Of a DNA stretch of 64,000 nucleotides, positions 40,751 through 49,256 are shown one piece after another (the stretch's first letter is position 1; the number at the start of each line of letters is the position of its first letter). Made by a program: the position numbers and the translations under genes. The stretch is from Candidatus Woykebacteria bacterium RBG_13_40_15 (lineage in GTDB: Bacteria; Patescibacteria; Microgenomatia; Woykebacterales; RBG-16-39-9b): positions 80,798 to 144,797 of the forward strand of contig MHCP01000030.1 in NCBI GenBank assembly GCA_001816655.1. The letters are read 5' to 3'. The notes beneath the pieces are model-generated. The model ran no database searches and was not told where the DNA came from. It saw only the letters and a program-made list of their open reading frames with translations.

Positions 40751-40759
40751 ATTTTACTA
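40751..40759 (-). promoter_or_regulatory. -10 promoter (TAGTAAAAT) of 40341-40718
   Basis: TAAAAT preceded by TAG rather than TGn; the one solo gene whose box lacks the TG. Confidence 0.45.
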
Positions 40760-40861
40760 TAAAAGGCCAAACATTGATTGAAAAATCAAAGTAAACAAAT
40801 CAAGCGGGATTGGGGCTAGCGCCTTTTGCAAATTATAAATTTTTGGGCTTCCTCTAGAGAT

Positions 40862-41560
40862 TTATTTGAGGGTTACTGTGGAAAAAATTTGTTCGTATTC
40901 GGCTGAAGAAACAGTATTTTTTGTGTCAGTAATAACAAGGTAGTTAAACAGATAAACTTTTTGGTTGCTAGCAACAACATAACCCACTTGATCGTAGCTT
41001 TGAACACCATCGTAGGTTATTTTCAAAGTGGCTTTGCTATCTATTGTCAGCTCAGAAGTTTCTTGGAGTAAGTACCCGGAGAAAAACGTTTGATGTGAAT
41101 TGTAAAAATTCGTCAAGCTTAGATTTTCCGGGTTGTTGGCAACATTAACCATAAACATCCCAAGCAACTCCTTACCAGAAGATTTTTGAAATTCGACTAA
41201 TCTAAGCCAAATCTCTCCTGTTTTTGATTTTTGGGAGTTGGAATTATCATACTCATTAGTTTTCACCCATCCAACTGGGTATTTAAGAGAAAATTTACCT
41301 ATTGCATCAGTGTAAAGCGTCCAATTCTTTGTTGATTCTAGCTCATCTGTCTTTTTCGCAGAGGATGTAGATGTTTTTTTAGGACTTGGTGTAGCTACTA
41401 GTTTATTTGTAGTAGCGGCAGTATTATCTTCTGTCTTTGTTTGGAATTGAACGTAAAACCAAATTCCAACAGCGATTAGAGTTGTAATAAGTAAAATGGG
41501 AATAACCGTAAGAATTACTTTTTTCCAGCTAATTAGCGGGACGGAAGATTTTTCAGGCAT
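40862..41560 (-). CDS. Membrane-anchored PsbP-like extracellular protein
   Basis: A 232-residue protein with a membrane helix (about 14-36), a Thr/Ser/Lys linker and a C-terminal domain starting FSLKYPVGW, which resembles PsbP-like or DUF4367-like domains. It parallels the protein at 5712-6647 in layout. TATAAT lies 7 bases before the ATG. Function unknown. Confidence 0.65.
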   Translation of the reverse strand: MPEKSSVPLISWKKVILTVIPILLITTLIAVGIWFYVQFQTKTEDNTAATTNKLVATPSPKKTSTSSAKKTDELESTKNWTLYTDAIGKFSLKYPVGWVKTNEYDNSNSQKSKTGEIWLRLVEFQKSSGKELLGMFMVNVANNPENLSLTNFYNSHQTFFSGYLLQETSELTIDSKATLKITYDGVQSYDQVGYVVASNQKVYLFNYLVITDTKNTVSSAEYEQIFSTVTLK

Positions 41561-41593
41561 TAGATTTATTATATCTTTTCAAAGAAAACATAC

Positions 41594-41610
41594 GCAAGAC
41601 GTAATCTTGC
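41594..41610. repeat. Palindromic repeat GCAAGAY/ATCTTGC
   Basis: GCAAGACGTAATCTTGC, preceded by ATAC. The second copy is at 54684-54700. Confidence 0.6.
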
Positions 41611-41640
41611 TCGCTCTTATAAAACAGCTTTGGAATGCAA

Positions 41641-42318
41641 TCAAGCATTCTTTTTGACTGACAATTCTTCTTTTACTTTGTCGTACCAGGTGCAAAATGG
41701 GCAATCTTCTGCGGGATTTGGAATTTCTTTTTCTAAAACTGATTTTGCTTTTTTTATTCTTTCATTTGTTTTTTTTGGGTCCCCATTAAGTTTTTGGATA
41801 TGGATAATCATTGGAAACCCTTTGTGCAGTTCTTCTGAGTGGTCCGGGAAAAAGTAGATTAAATAACCGTAGCCAGTAACTTTTTTTCCATTTTCAGCCA
41901 AGATATAAACATAATCATCAATTTGGGATTGGTATGCTCCCAAAACTTCTTTCTCGCGCGGATCGGAACTCGCAGTTTTGAAGTCAACTGGGATGTGCTC
42001 TCCTTTCTCATCCACCAGGCATTCATCGAGCTTTCCAAAAAACCCATATTTTTCATCGATCCGCACAAAATATTTTTCCTGAAACGGGTTTTGCAACTTC
42101 CCACCCAACTTTCCCACGACAAGTGGCGGCAGCTCCCCAAGTGGTCGGAAAATATTAAAATAATTTTTTAAAACTGTGTCGAAGCGATTTGGCAAGCGGG
42201 ATACAATTCCTTCTGGCTGATAAATTCCTCTACGGTATTGCAGCCAAAAGCATCTCGGGCAGCGCTCAAGCACTTCAACACCTGTATGGGAAAGCCAAAT
42301 ACGGCCATCTTTACTCAT
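41641..42318 (-). CDS. PD-(D/E)XK nuclease with Cys ends, Cas4/RecB-like
   Basis: A 225-residue nuclease-fold protein. The core reads GKLDECLVDEKG followed by HIPVDFKTASS, giving the Asp and Asp-x-Lys residues of PD-(D/E)XK. A Cys pair near the start (LERCPRC) and a C-terminal CPFC are arranged like the Fe-S cysteines of Cas4 and AddB-type enzymes. It is not next to any CRISPR gene. The ATG at 42318 is preferred because six upstream codons overlap the hairpin element at 42332. Confidence 0.75.
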   Translation of the reverse strand: MSKDGRIWLSHTGVEVLERCPRCFWLQYRRGIYQPEGIVSRLPNRFDTVLKNYFNIFRPLGELPPLVVGKLGGKLQNPFQEKYFVRIDEKYGFFGKLDECLVDEKGEHIPVDFKTASSDPREKEVLGAYQSQIDDYVYILAENGKKVTGYGYLIYFFPDHSEELHKGFPMIIHIQKLNGDPKKTNERIKKAKSVLEKEIPNPAEDCPFCTWYDKVKEELSVKKNA

Positions 42319-42331
42319 ATGTTTATGAACT

Positions 42332-42433
42332 ACCATTGGTTTACACCCATGGTATCCTCAGGCTTCGCCTTCGGCGAGTACGTAATTGTTCAATTCCCCC
42401 ACGGGTAGAAACCCGTGGTACTCTTGAACAATT
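42332..42433. repeat. Cluster of three hairpins, REP-like element
   Basis: Hairpin 1 is ACCATTGG with CCCATGGT (42332-42353), hairpin 2 is TCGCC/GGCGA (42365-42377), hairpin 3 is CCACGGGT-AGAA-ACCCGTGG (42399-42418) inside an outer perfect pair AATTGTTCAA and TTGAACAATT (42384-42433). The GGGTAGAAACCC core looks like the REP sequences used by RAYT or IS200/IS605-type transposases, none of which is nearby. Confidence 0.55.
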
Positions 42434-42476
42434 ATAGATTCTAAAGCTGTATCAAGAAGGTGTCAAGGAAGGGGTT

Positions 42477-42761
42477 TTAAACTAAATCATCTTCTGAAGG
42501 GAGAAATTTTTCATTTTCAAAAGATTGGTTTATCTCTGGTTTAACTTGCTCTTCCTCCCTAGGATCATCAGCGAAGCGTTGAACCCTACCAATGATTCCA
42601 TTTGTTAATCGCACTTTATGGCCTCTTGGGTGAAATTTCTTACTCGTCAGAACATCCTTGACAACCCCTTCAGTCAATTTACCAGATTCATAATCTTTTT
42701 TCTGGACTATTAATACTTTTTCACCGCTCTTTGGATAACGACTTCCAACTTCGTAGCTCAT
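42477..42761 (-). CDS. YwbE family protein
   Basis: A 94-residue DUF2196/YwbE protein: GSRYPKSGEKVLIVQKKDYE, then LTEGVVKDVLTSKKFHPRG and KVRLTNGIIGRVQ, in the usual order, plus an acidic tail. Its ATG overlaps the secF stop (ATGA), so the start at 42761 is preferred over an upstream ATG. It is the last gene of the five-gene secD operon. Function unknown. Confidence 0.85.
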   Translation of the reverse strand: MSYEVGSRYPKSGEKVLIVQKKDYESGKLTEGVVKDVLTSKKFHPRGHKVRLTNGIIGRVQRFADDPREEEQVKPEINQSFENEKFLPSEDDLV

Positions 42762-43654
42762 TTTTTGCGTCTCTCTCCCCATTCCTGCCACAAAACAAGC
42801 AGGGGCGCGGCATTAAAGACGGAAGAATACGTACCTGAAACTACCCCAATCAAGAGGGCTGCAGTAAACCAACGGATGTTTGCTCCACCAAAAAGTAGTA
42901 CTGCCAAAAGAACCAAAACAACTGTCAGGGAAGTATTTATGGAACGATCAATCGTTTGGATTATGGAGTGATTTACTGTATCTGCAAAACTATTTCCAAC
43001 TCCTTTTGATAAATTCTCTCTGATTCTATCAAAAACAACGATCGTATCGTGGACAGAAAATCCAATAATTGTAAGTAGCGCTGTAATAAATAATGCATCG
43101 ATTTCAACCCCAAAGAAATGCCCAAAGATTGAAAAAATTCCAACAACTACTAACACATCATGAAGGAGTGCAACAACAGCGCAAATCCCAAACCGCCAGG
43201 AAGATGCCGGAGCTGGCACTTTACGGAAAGCTAAAGCAATATAAAGCACGATAGCTAAAGAAGCGACACCAATTGCGAGCAGCGCTTTCTTCATTAATTC
43301 CGATCCAATTGTTGGACCAATAGTTTCAATACTTACCTGCTCAACATTGCCAAATTTGTTTTGAGAGGAAGCTATAATCGATTTTCGGCTATTTTCATCC
43401 AATGGCTTTGTTCTAACCAAATATGTCTTGCTTTCAGTTGATGCAATTGAGGCTACTTCAACACCAGTCGTTTTAATAGTTTTTTCAAGATTTTCTTTAG
43501 ATACAGATTGAGAAAATTTTAACTCAAGGAGGGTCCCGCCGGTAAAATCAACCCCTAGATTCAATCCCCACAGAACCAAAGCTACCAAACCAGGAATAAT
43601 AACTAAAAGAGAAAAGCCAAAATACCAAAATTTTTTGCCTGCTATGTCAATCAT
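42758..43654 (-). CDS. secF: Protein translocase subunit SecF
   Basis: A 298-residue SecF that helps proton-driven completion of protein export with SecD. It has one N-terminal helix, the LGVDFTGGTLLEL extracellular segment near residue 29, and five C-terminal helices with VVIFDRIREN (preceded by HDT). Overlaps the next gene upstream by 8 bases and YwbE downstream by 4. Assignment is firm. Confidence 0.94.
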   Translation of the reverse strand: MIDIAGKKFWYFGFSLLVIIPGLVALVLWGLNLGVDFTGGTLLELKFSQSVSKENLEKTIKTTGVEVASIASTESKTYLVRTKPLDENSRKSIIASSQNKFGNVEQVSIETIGPTIGSELMKKALLAIGVASLAIVLYIALAFRKVPAPASSWRFGICAVVALLHDVLVVVGIFSIFGHFFGVEIDALFITALLTIIGFSVHDTIVVFDRIRENLSKGVGNSFADTVNHSIIQTIDRSINTSLTVVLVLLAVLLFGGANIRWFTAALLIGVVSGTYSSVFNAAPLLVLWQEWGERRKK

Positions 43655-43979
43655 TTTTACCTTCCTTTAAACTACGAATATCTTCTATTATTTCATTTTC
43701 TAAAACTTTCGCGGCGCGAGCTAAAACTACTTCGATATTCTCGATTTTTTCTCTCAAAAACTCTATAAAAACTTCTGATGCGCCGCTTTCTAGTTGCTCT
43801 AAGAAAAGTTCCTTATCTTTCTTTTCCAGTCTTTCTAAAATTAGATCGATCAGGCGAACCTCAGCAATTTCATCTGCCATCTTTAATAACTTTTCTCTTT
43901 CTTCATTTGAAATATTAAGAGTTTGTAGCTCAAAAATAATATTTTCTTTCTTTAAGAAGGCAGTTGCAATTATACTCAT
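43647..43979 (-). CDS. Small acidic coiled-coil protein between secD and secF
   Basis: A 110-residue helical, charge-rich protein. I recall a DUF5663-like pattern (LIDLILERLEKKDKELFLEQLESG) in candidate-phyla genes but cannot confirm it. It overlaps the upstream gene by 4 bases and secF by 8, so it is translated with them. Possible role as a partner of translocation; inference. Confidence 0.6.
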   Translation of the reverse strand: MSIIATAFLKKENIIFELQTLNISNEEREKLLKMADEIAEVRLIDLILERLEKKDKELFLEQLESGASEVFIEFLREKIENIEVVLARAAKVLENEIIEDIRSLKEGKND

Positions 43980-44893
43980 AGACCATACCTCCCAAGCGGC
44001 ACTTGATCAGCCGGATCATCGACAAAATACATTAATACATTTATTCCCCCGCCACGAAGCCCAAGCTCTTCCATTACCTCAGGAGAGCCACCAAAAGCTC
44101 TCCCTGTCCCAGTTTCGGGTCCTGCGTCCTCCAAGACTCCAACTACCGCCTTGCCATTTTGGGGATTTATAACAATCATTTTTCGATGTCGAAACCACTC
44201 CTTTGTAGCTGCCGAGCCCCAGTTTGGCGACAACCAAGTCTGGGCCACCAAGTAATACCTTTCCCTTTCAATGTCTTTTTCTGTTAACGCCTGCCTACTC
44301 GGCACAATGTACCCCCAAGCCCCAGGACCACCAGCCATTGAAGCGTGTGAATATCTTTTATAATCACCACTAGTTTCAAAATGGGTGAGGATATTATCTC
44401 CTGGATACCTCGTCAGATGCGATTCGTAACCTATTATCCCGCTAGTTTTGTTAAGCCGAATTCCCTGCAACTCTGATACTATTTTGATATTAAGCTCCTT
44501 ACTTAACTTTTCCGTAAGAACATTTTCATCAGACATTCTAGTAGTGTTTAGAATTTTCTTTACCCTATCACTAGTATCTTTTTTTGCACTTAAAAATGCT
44601 GGAAGGTTTCCTTCCAAAAGTTCTCTATGTAATTCTTTCACTGCAGGGGCGTGTGAAATTTGAGCAGCTCCTGAGGAAACCAATACCGCACCAGCAGCAA
44701 AACTGGCTGCCAAAGTCCTCGCCCCTTTAGAAACAACATCATTAACATTTATCTTTCGACGAGCGGCCCAACTGACTACGTCTTCATGCTTTTCCTTAAA
44801 TTCCGCGAGAAGGGCGCTCCTTCTCTTCTGAAATCCAGCAGCTAATACTTTAAATTGTTTGCTCTCCTTTTTTTGCCAAAAACGCAAGTCCAT
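43976..44893 (-). CDS. Double-psi beta-barrel (RlpA/3D-like) protein between secD and secF
   Basis: A 305-residue protein with a hydrophobic helix at about 60-78 (no cleavable signal), an alpha-helical middle and a C-terminal domain with AVVGVLEDAGPETGTGRAFGG followed by SPEVMEELG, similar to double-psi beta barrels of RlpA/3D-type wall proteins (Asp-x-Gly-Pro and GR-x-x-G patterns). It may act in the wall outside the membrane. It lies 2 bases after secD and overlaps the next gene by 4. Confidence 0.6.
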   Translation of the reverse strand: MDLRFWQKKESKQFKVLAAGFQKRRSALLAEFKEKHEDVVSWAARRKINVNDVVSKGARTLAASFAAGAVLVSSGAAQISHAPAVKELHRELLEGNLPAFLSAKKDTSDRVKKILNTTRMSDENVLTEKLSKELNIKIVSELQGIRLNKTSGIIGYESHLTRYPGDNILTHFETSGDYKRYSHASMAGGPGAWGYIVPSRQALTEKDIERERYYLVAQTWLSPNWGSAATKEWFRHRKMIVINPQNGKAVVGVLEDAGPETGTGRAFGGSPEVMEELGLRGGGINVLMYFVDDPADQVPLGRYGL

Positions 44894-44895
44894 TT

Positions 44896-46227
44896 TTAAC
44901 CTCGATAAACTACTCTTAAAAGATTTCTAGTAACTGTTATTGCTGTGAGCATAGAAACCAAAATACCAATTGCGAGTGCTATTGCAAAACCACGCACCGA
45001 ACCAGTACCAAACCAAAATAAAATTCCGCTGGTTATAAGTGAAGAAACATTTGAATCGCGTATAGAACTCCAAGCCCTTGTAAATCCTATTTCAATTGCC
45101 TGAATACGGTTGCGACCGGCCCGAAGCTCTTCTTTCATTCGCTCAAAGATTAAAATATTCGCATCAACAGCCATACCAATGGAAAGAATGAAACCAGCAA
45201 TTCCTGCTAATGTCAGAGTAACTGGGATTATTTTAAATAACGCTAAAACAAATAAAGCATAAAGTACTAAAGCAATATCGGCCAATATACCAACCAAGCC
45301 GTAATAAATCGCCATGAAAAGAGCAATTACAGTAAAACCAATTATCCCAGCTACTAAACTGCGATCTATAGAGGTTTTTCCTAATGTTGGTCCTAGTGTC
45401 CGCTCGGAAATTATATCGATCTTTTTTACCGGCAAGGCTCCAGCTGAGAGTTGAATAGATAGGCGTTTTGCTTCTTCTGAAGTCAAACCAGTTATAACTC
45501 CTTCTTTACCAATTTCGGTTTTTACAATTGGAGCGGATACCGGAATGTCATCTAAAAATACTATAAGAGGCTTGCCGATTAGGCTGCGGGTAACAGCGCT
45601 AAATTTATTTGCTGATTCTGATTTTAACTCAAAACGAACAACAGGCCCTCCTTTATTTTCCGTATCCCCCTGTTGATAATCAACGGCTGCGGTTTTTAGG
45701 TCTTTGCCACTTATACCTGTTGGCTTCGTATTTTTAATTGTCGGAATTGTAGAAGTGGCGTCCGCTGGGTTGATAAATTCGCGAAATTCTAGTTTTGCAG
45801 TCTGTCCAACAAGCTGCCTAGCATTTTCAAGGTTTGTTACACCTGGCAGCTCTACAATTATTCGGTAATCTCCACCAACCTTTGAAGTTTGTATAATCGG
45901 TTCTGTAACACCAAACAAATTTATTCGGCGGTCAATTACTTCTTTTGCTGCTTCTAGAGCTTTATCGCGATCACTCTGGGCAATATCACTAACATCAGCC
46001 TTCAGGGTAAGACTTGTTCCCCCTTTCAAATCCAAACCGAGTTTTACATCGAGATCTCGTTTAAACTCAAATCCAAACACATTCCAGTCTATTTTTGGAC
46101 CAGCCAAAACTGTATTTACTTTTATGGGGCCTGCTGAGAATCTAATTGGCACATTAGGCCAATCTACTAAGACAGCCAAGCAAGTTAGCCCAACTATAGT
46201 TAATAACAGGACCCGAGGGGACTTCAT
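44896..46227 (-). CDS. secD: Protein translocase subunit SecD
   Basis: A 443-residue SecD: one N-terminal helix, the extracellular P1 region with KLGLDLKGGTSLTL near residue 63, and six C-terminal helices with GMAVDANILIFERMKEE. It drives late export steps with SecF, whose gene is downstream in the same operon after two other genes. TATAAT lies 8 bases before the ATG, so the operon mRNA is likely leaderless. Confidence 0.95.
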   Translation of the reverse strand: MKSPRVLLLTIVGLTCLAVLVDWPNVPIRFSAGPIKVNTVLAGPKIDWNVFGFEFKRDLDVKLGLDLKGGTSLTLKADVSDIAQSDRDKALEAAKEVIDRRINLFGVTEPIIQTSKVGGDYRIIVELPGVTNLENARQLVGQTAKLEFREFINPADATSTIPTIKNTKPTGISGKDLKTAAVDYQQGDTENKGGPVVRFELKSESANKFSAVTRSLIGKPLIVFLDDIPVSAPIVKTEIGKEGVITGLTSEEAKRLSIQLSAGALPVKKIDIISERTLGPTLGKTSIDRSLVAGIIGFTVIALFMAIYYGLVGILADIALVLYALFVLALFKIIPVTLTLAGIAGFILSIGMAVDANILIFERMKEELRAGRNRIQAIEIGFTRAWSSIRDSNVSSLITSGILFWFGTGSVRGFAIALAIGILVSMLTAITVTRNLLRVVYRG

Positions 46228-46270
46228 CGTCTAAGATTATATCGATTTGTGGTATTGGAAGCAAGCTAAT

Positions 46271-46873
46271 TCACCGAATCAATTCTTCCTCATCACCAAC
46301 TAATACTACTCCAACTCTTTCCAGGACTCTTCCCACAAAGGGGTCTTTCCTTCTTTTTCTGAAAGTAAATTCGTCCTCACTCATTACAGTATAATTTATT
46401 TCACGCCCAATAGAATCTTCCGCTTTTTTTACTAAGGCAGCTAATTGCGGTACAACTACATTTCCAACGACTAAAAGGTCTACATCGGCGGAGTTTACTG
46501 GCAAGCGCCTCAAAAAACCTGTTGAAAGAGTCGCAAATTTAATTTTCCCAAGTTTATTTCTCTCTCGAATTATATCGCCGCCAAGGCCAGAGACTTTAGA
46601 AATTAACCTGGTTAATTCTGATTGAAAGACGTAATCTTTTCTAAAACCGTAAAACTTTCTATTGGCTCTGTTTTCACTCGTCAACATCCCAGCCTTTTCC
46701 AATCGCGATAGTTCCGCTCTCACAGCATTTATTTGTTCGCCGACAGATCGCACCAATTCCCTAACGTAATAAATCTTACCGGGATTATTCAAAAATAAAG
46801 AGAGCAGCTTTGCTCTAGTTTTAGAGATAAGCAAAGGGCGCAGTTGGCTGGCAGCAAAATTTAAGTCACTCAA
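46271..46873 (-). CDS. Winged-helix regulator fused to a nucleotidyltransferase-like domain
   Basis: A 200-residue protein. The N-terminal part is a winged helix (KIYYVRELVRSVGEQINAVRAELSRLEKAG), and the C-terminal part carries NSADVDLLVVGNV, the acidic pair of small nucleotidyltransferases, followed by INYTVMSEDEF. Such proteins act as transcription regulators or antitoxin-like factors. The start is a TTG with AAGGAGGTAAAT directly in front. No toxin partner is adjacent. Confidence 0.75.
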   Translation of the reverse strand: MSDLNFAASQLRPLLISKTRAKLLSLFLNNPGKIYYVRELVRSVGEQINAVRAELSRLEKAGMLTSENRANRKFYGFRKDYVFQSELTRLISKVSGLGGDIIRERNKLGKIKFATLSTGFLRRLPVNSADVDLLVVGNVVVPQLAALVKKAEDSIGREINYTVMSEDEFTFRKRRKDPFVGRVLERVGVVLVGDEEELIR

Positions 46874-46910
46874 ATTTACCTCCTTAAAGCTTGGGCAGTT
46901 ATAAATAATT

Positions 46911-47990
46911 CTACTTATATGAGACGGGGGAGCCGGTAGGTACCGCCCCCACCCAAATCTGGCCTCTATTCAAACTTATTTCTTTTCCTTTATTATCGTA
47001 AAAACGGGTACGAGAAGCTCTATTGGCCTTTTTCCACTTTCCAGCAATTGCTTTCCCATCCTTGAAAACTATGACATCCCCACTGCCCTCATTTTGTATC
47101 AAAATCCTACTGTGCCCTGAGGGTTCGGGACTAATCTGAACGTATTGGACAATGATATTTTTTGCTGAAAGCCGCTCACTGTTCCCAGCGTCAAGATGTT
47201 TTTCACCACCATTACTTCGTAAATAGGTGTTTGTTGCGGGCTGGTAGACCCAGCTTACATCATAGCCATATGCACCGAGAAATCCTAAGCTTAAGGTAAA
47301 TGTTTTTGGTCGCTCTTTGGGCGTTGCTTCAAAGTCAGAAAAAATCCAAGAATCAATTTTCACGGGTCCCCTAAAACCACGATCCGTTGCAACCTCACGC
47401 AGTTTTTTTGTATTTGTATAGACATTATGAGGTGCAGCACGACTGCTTATTCTTTCATACGTAGGGCTACCGATAAAGAATTGATCTAGATCCTTAATAC
47501 CGTAATCTTTCACAAGTTGCTGAGCCAAAGGGCTTCCACCAATATGGGCGTATCCAGCGCTATATTCACTTACCCAATCAAGAAAATACGGTCGATTGCT
47601 TCTGACTGGTCCTAAATTGGAATCGTTCGCTAAATAAATAGCTAGTAGTCTGGTAATTCCCCCTTCAGCCAAAGTCTCGTAAACAAGGTCGGCACGGCTT
47701 AAACCTGTTTGTGGACGAGCTTCAGTGTGATTCTCAATAACAACTGCTAAAGGCAAGTTATTACTCCAAGCTTTTGCTTCGTCTTTTGTGTAAAGCAAGC
47801 CATTTATTGGATTTGGGATATTGGCTATGACAGGCGCGTTTCTGTTTTCATAATTTCCAATTGAAGCTATCGAAACGCTTTTTTTACCGAGAACAAATCC
47901 TAGTGCACCCCAAACAAAAATATAGACGAGCAGCAAAATTAAAACTAATATTTTTTGCTTTTTTGATAAAAGTTTAAAGTGTTTTAGCAT
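46911..47990 (-). CDS. DUF3048 (YerB-like) membrane-anchored protein
   Basis: A 359-residue protein with an N-terminal membrane helix (about 12-32) and an extracellular DUF3048 domain: VVIENHTEARPQTGLSRADLVYE, YLANDSNLGPVRSNRPYF and YAHIGGSP segments are present. Homologues are lipoproteins such as YerB; no lipobox Cys is obvious here. Function unknown, probably wall-associated. Confidence 0.85.
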   Translation of the reverse strand: MLKHFKLLSKKQKILVLILLLVYIFVWGALGFVLGKKSVSIASIGNYENRNAPVIANIPNPINGLLYTKDEAKAWSNNLPLAVVIENHTEARPQTGLSRADLVYETLAEGGITRLLAIYLANDSNLGPVRSNRPYFLDWVSEYSAGYAHIGGSPLAQQLVKDYGIKDLDQFFIGSPTYERISSRAAPHNVYTNTKKLREVATDRGFRGPVKIDSWIFSDFEATPKERPKTFTLSLGFLGAYGYDVSWVYQPATNTYLRSNGGEKHLDAGNSERLSAKNIIVQYVQISPEPSGHSRILIQNEGSGDVIVFKDGKAIAGKWKKANRASRTRFYDNKGKEISLNRGQIWVGAVPTGSPVSYK

Positions 47991-48164
47991 CGATTTGGTT
48001 CAAATTGAACAATACTAGTACCCAAAAAGATACAAATTTTTTAACAAACCGTCAAGTGGTAGTTTCGAGTTGCGTACCAGTTAGCTTTGTGCTAGCATAT
48101 TCAATGAATTCAGTTAGAACGTAAGCCCTGCTTATTTCTTAATTCTGAATTATTAATTAGTAAC

Positions 48165-48539
48165 ATGCCAAAAAAGACTCGTGCGGAAAAACTGGCAGCC
48201 CAGCTACGGCGACTAAAAATGCAATCGTCTGTTAGCGGTCAGCAACCAAGCCCTATTAACCAAACAATACCGCAACCAACAGCAGAGGTTGGACAGGAAA
48301 AACCAAGAGAAGTTCCTATAACCACAACCAAACCCGTAATTAACATTCAGCAAATTATCGAAAAAAAACAGTCTCCAAAAGACGAGTCCCAAAGATATAG
48401 TTATTCGTATGTAAAAGGCGATTTGAGGAAGATAGTTGTCCTCGCTAGCCTCGCAGTAGCAGTCGAAGTAGGGTTGAACTTGACATTACGCACAAGCTTT
48501 GCTAAGCTGATCCTACGCACGTTCGGGATCGAAATTTAG
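48165..48539 (+). CDS. Small basic protein with C-terminal hydrophobic helix
   Basis: A 124-residue protein with a Lys/Arg-rich N-terminus, a Gln/Pro-rich middle and one hydrophobic stretch near residues 90-110 (VVLASLAVAVEVGLNL). It may be a cytoplasmic membrane adaptor. No family recognised; proteins with a similar start are common beside housekeeping genes in candidate-phyla genomes as far as I recall. The DUF5679 gene follows after an unusual leader. Confidence 0.6.
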   Translation: MPKKTRAEKLAAQLRRLKMQSSVSGQQPSPINQTIPQPTAEVGQEKPREVPITTTKPVINIQQIIEKKQSPKDESQRYSYSYVKGDLRKIVVLASLAVAVEVGLNLTLRTSFAKLILRTFGIEI

Positions 48540-48572
48540 ATGAAAATCTCGAACCTTTATTTCTTTTTCGAA

Positions 48573-48619
48573 AGGGGGTGAACCAACCAACAGGTTGAAT
48601 TTCGAAAAAAGATTCAACC
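48573..48619 (+). promoter_or_regulatory. Leader with SD-like box and perfect hairpin before DUF5679
   Basis: AAAGGGGGTGA lies about 45 bases before the ATG at 48628. The stem AGGTTGAAT/ATTCAACCT (48591-48599 with 48611-48619) sits between that box and the ATG. A six-codon frame starts at the GTG of the box and ends inside the stem, so attenuation or structure-bridged initiation is possible. Confidence 0.4.
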
Positions 48620-48627
48620 TACTATAT

Positions 48628-48768
48628 ATGGCTTCAATGTATTGCGTAAAATGCCGCGCCAAGAAAGAGGTTGCAAACCCAGAAAGCGTTACCATGAAGA
48701 ATGGTAAGAAAGCTTTGCGCGGAACATGTCCAGACTGTGGGACAAAGATGTTCAAGATTGGTGGCTAA
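48628..48768 (+). CDS. DUF5679 small zinc-binding protein
   Basis: A 46-residue DUF5679 protein: MYCVKCRAKKEV, a basic middle, and CPDCGTKMFKIGG at the end, with two Cys pairs for one zinc. It is common in candidate-phyla bacteria and probably binds nucleic acid or ribosomal parts. The strong terminator at 48798 ends its transcript. Confidence 0.8.
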   Translation: MASMYCVKCRAKKEVANPESVTMKNGKKALRGTCPDCGTKMFKIGG

Positions 48769-48797
48769 TTTAGTTTTTGAATTAGTTTTTACCACAA

Positions 48798-48832
48798 CGA
48801 AAAACCCCTCGAATTTCATCGGGGGTTTTTCG
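48798..48832. terminator. Strong bidirectional terminator
   Basis: CGAAAAACCCC and GGGGGTTTTTCG form an A/T-flanked 11-pair stem with a T run on both strands. Confidence 0.8.
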
Positions 48833-48883
48833 TTTGTTGAAAGCTAAACTGTATCTCCTAAACTTGAAATCCCATAGTATTTG

Positions 48884-48892
48884 TGATATAAT
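48884..48892 (+). promoter_or_regulatory. Extended -10 promoter (TGATATAAT) of the 48937 solo gene
   Basis: TGA then a perfect TATAAT, about 45 bases before the ATG. Confidence 0.65.
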
Positions 48893-48936
48893 GTAGTTGC
48901 GGAAAAATTTAATGTCTACATTTGAGGAGGAGACGA

Positions 48937-49155
48937 ATGGAAGCATTAGTAAAAGGGTTAGAGGTCATCGCGGGGCTTGCGGCGTTTTATAGCCTACTCT
49001 TTGCGGCTGTCGGGGGGATGGTATCAGCAAACGCAGGAACGTATGGTATGAAGAACACGCGTGCTGAGAACGCGGCGAACCTGCTCTTAACGGTGTTCAC
49101 AATAGCTCTTGTTGCCTTCCTAATCACCTTATGGATCCAATCCTCCACAAGGTAA
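48937..49155 (+). CDS. Solo small two-helix membrane protein
   Basis: A 72-residue protein with two membrane helices (about 8-28 and 46-66) joined by a short Asn/Gly/Arg loop. Function unknown. The ATG follows GAGGAGGAGACGA; a TTG five codons upstream is inside that ribosome binding site and is not the start. G+C is above the neighbours. It has the solo-gene layout, including a terminator at 49192. Confidence 0.6.
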   Translation: MEALVKGLEVIAGLAAFYSLLFAAVGGMVSANAGTYGMKNTRAENAANLLLTVFTIALVAFLITLWIQSSTR

Positions 49156-49191
49156 CATTCTTGGAAGGAGGCGACGGAGGAGAACTGAAAG

Positions 49192-49231
49192 CCCTGCGGA
49201 AGTTGCGTTGAACGCAGCCGTAGGGTTTTTT
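49192..49231 (+). terminator. Terminator of the 48937 solo gene
   Basis: CCCTGCGG (49192-49199) pairs with CCGTAGGG (49218-49225) around an inner TTGCGT/ACGCAG pair; TTTTTT follows. Confidence 0.75.
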
Positions 49232-49256
49232 ATTTTTATAAATTTAACTTGCCACT

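Noticed and set aside
44448..44663. Plus-strand frame inside the double-psi-barrel gene
   Set aside because: It is the antisense shadow of the 43976-44893 coding sequence.
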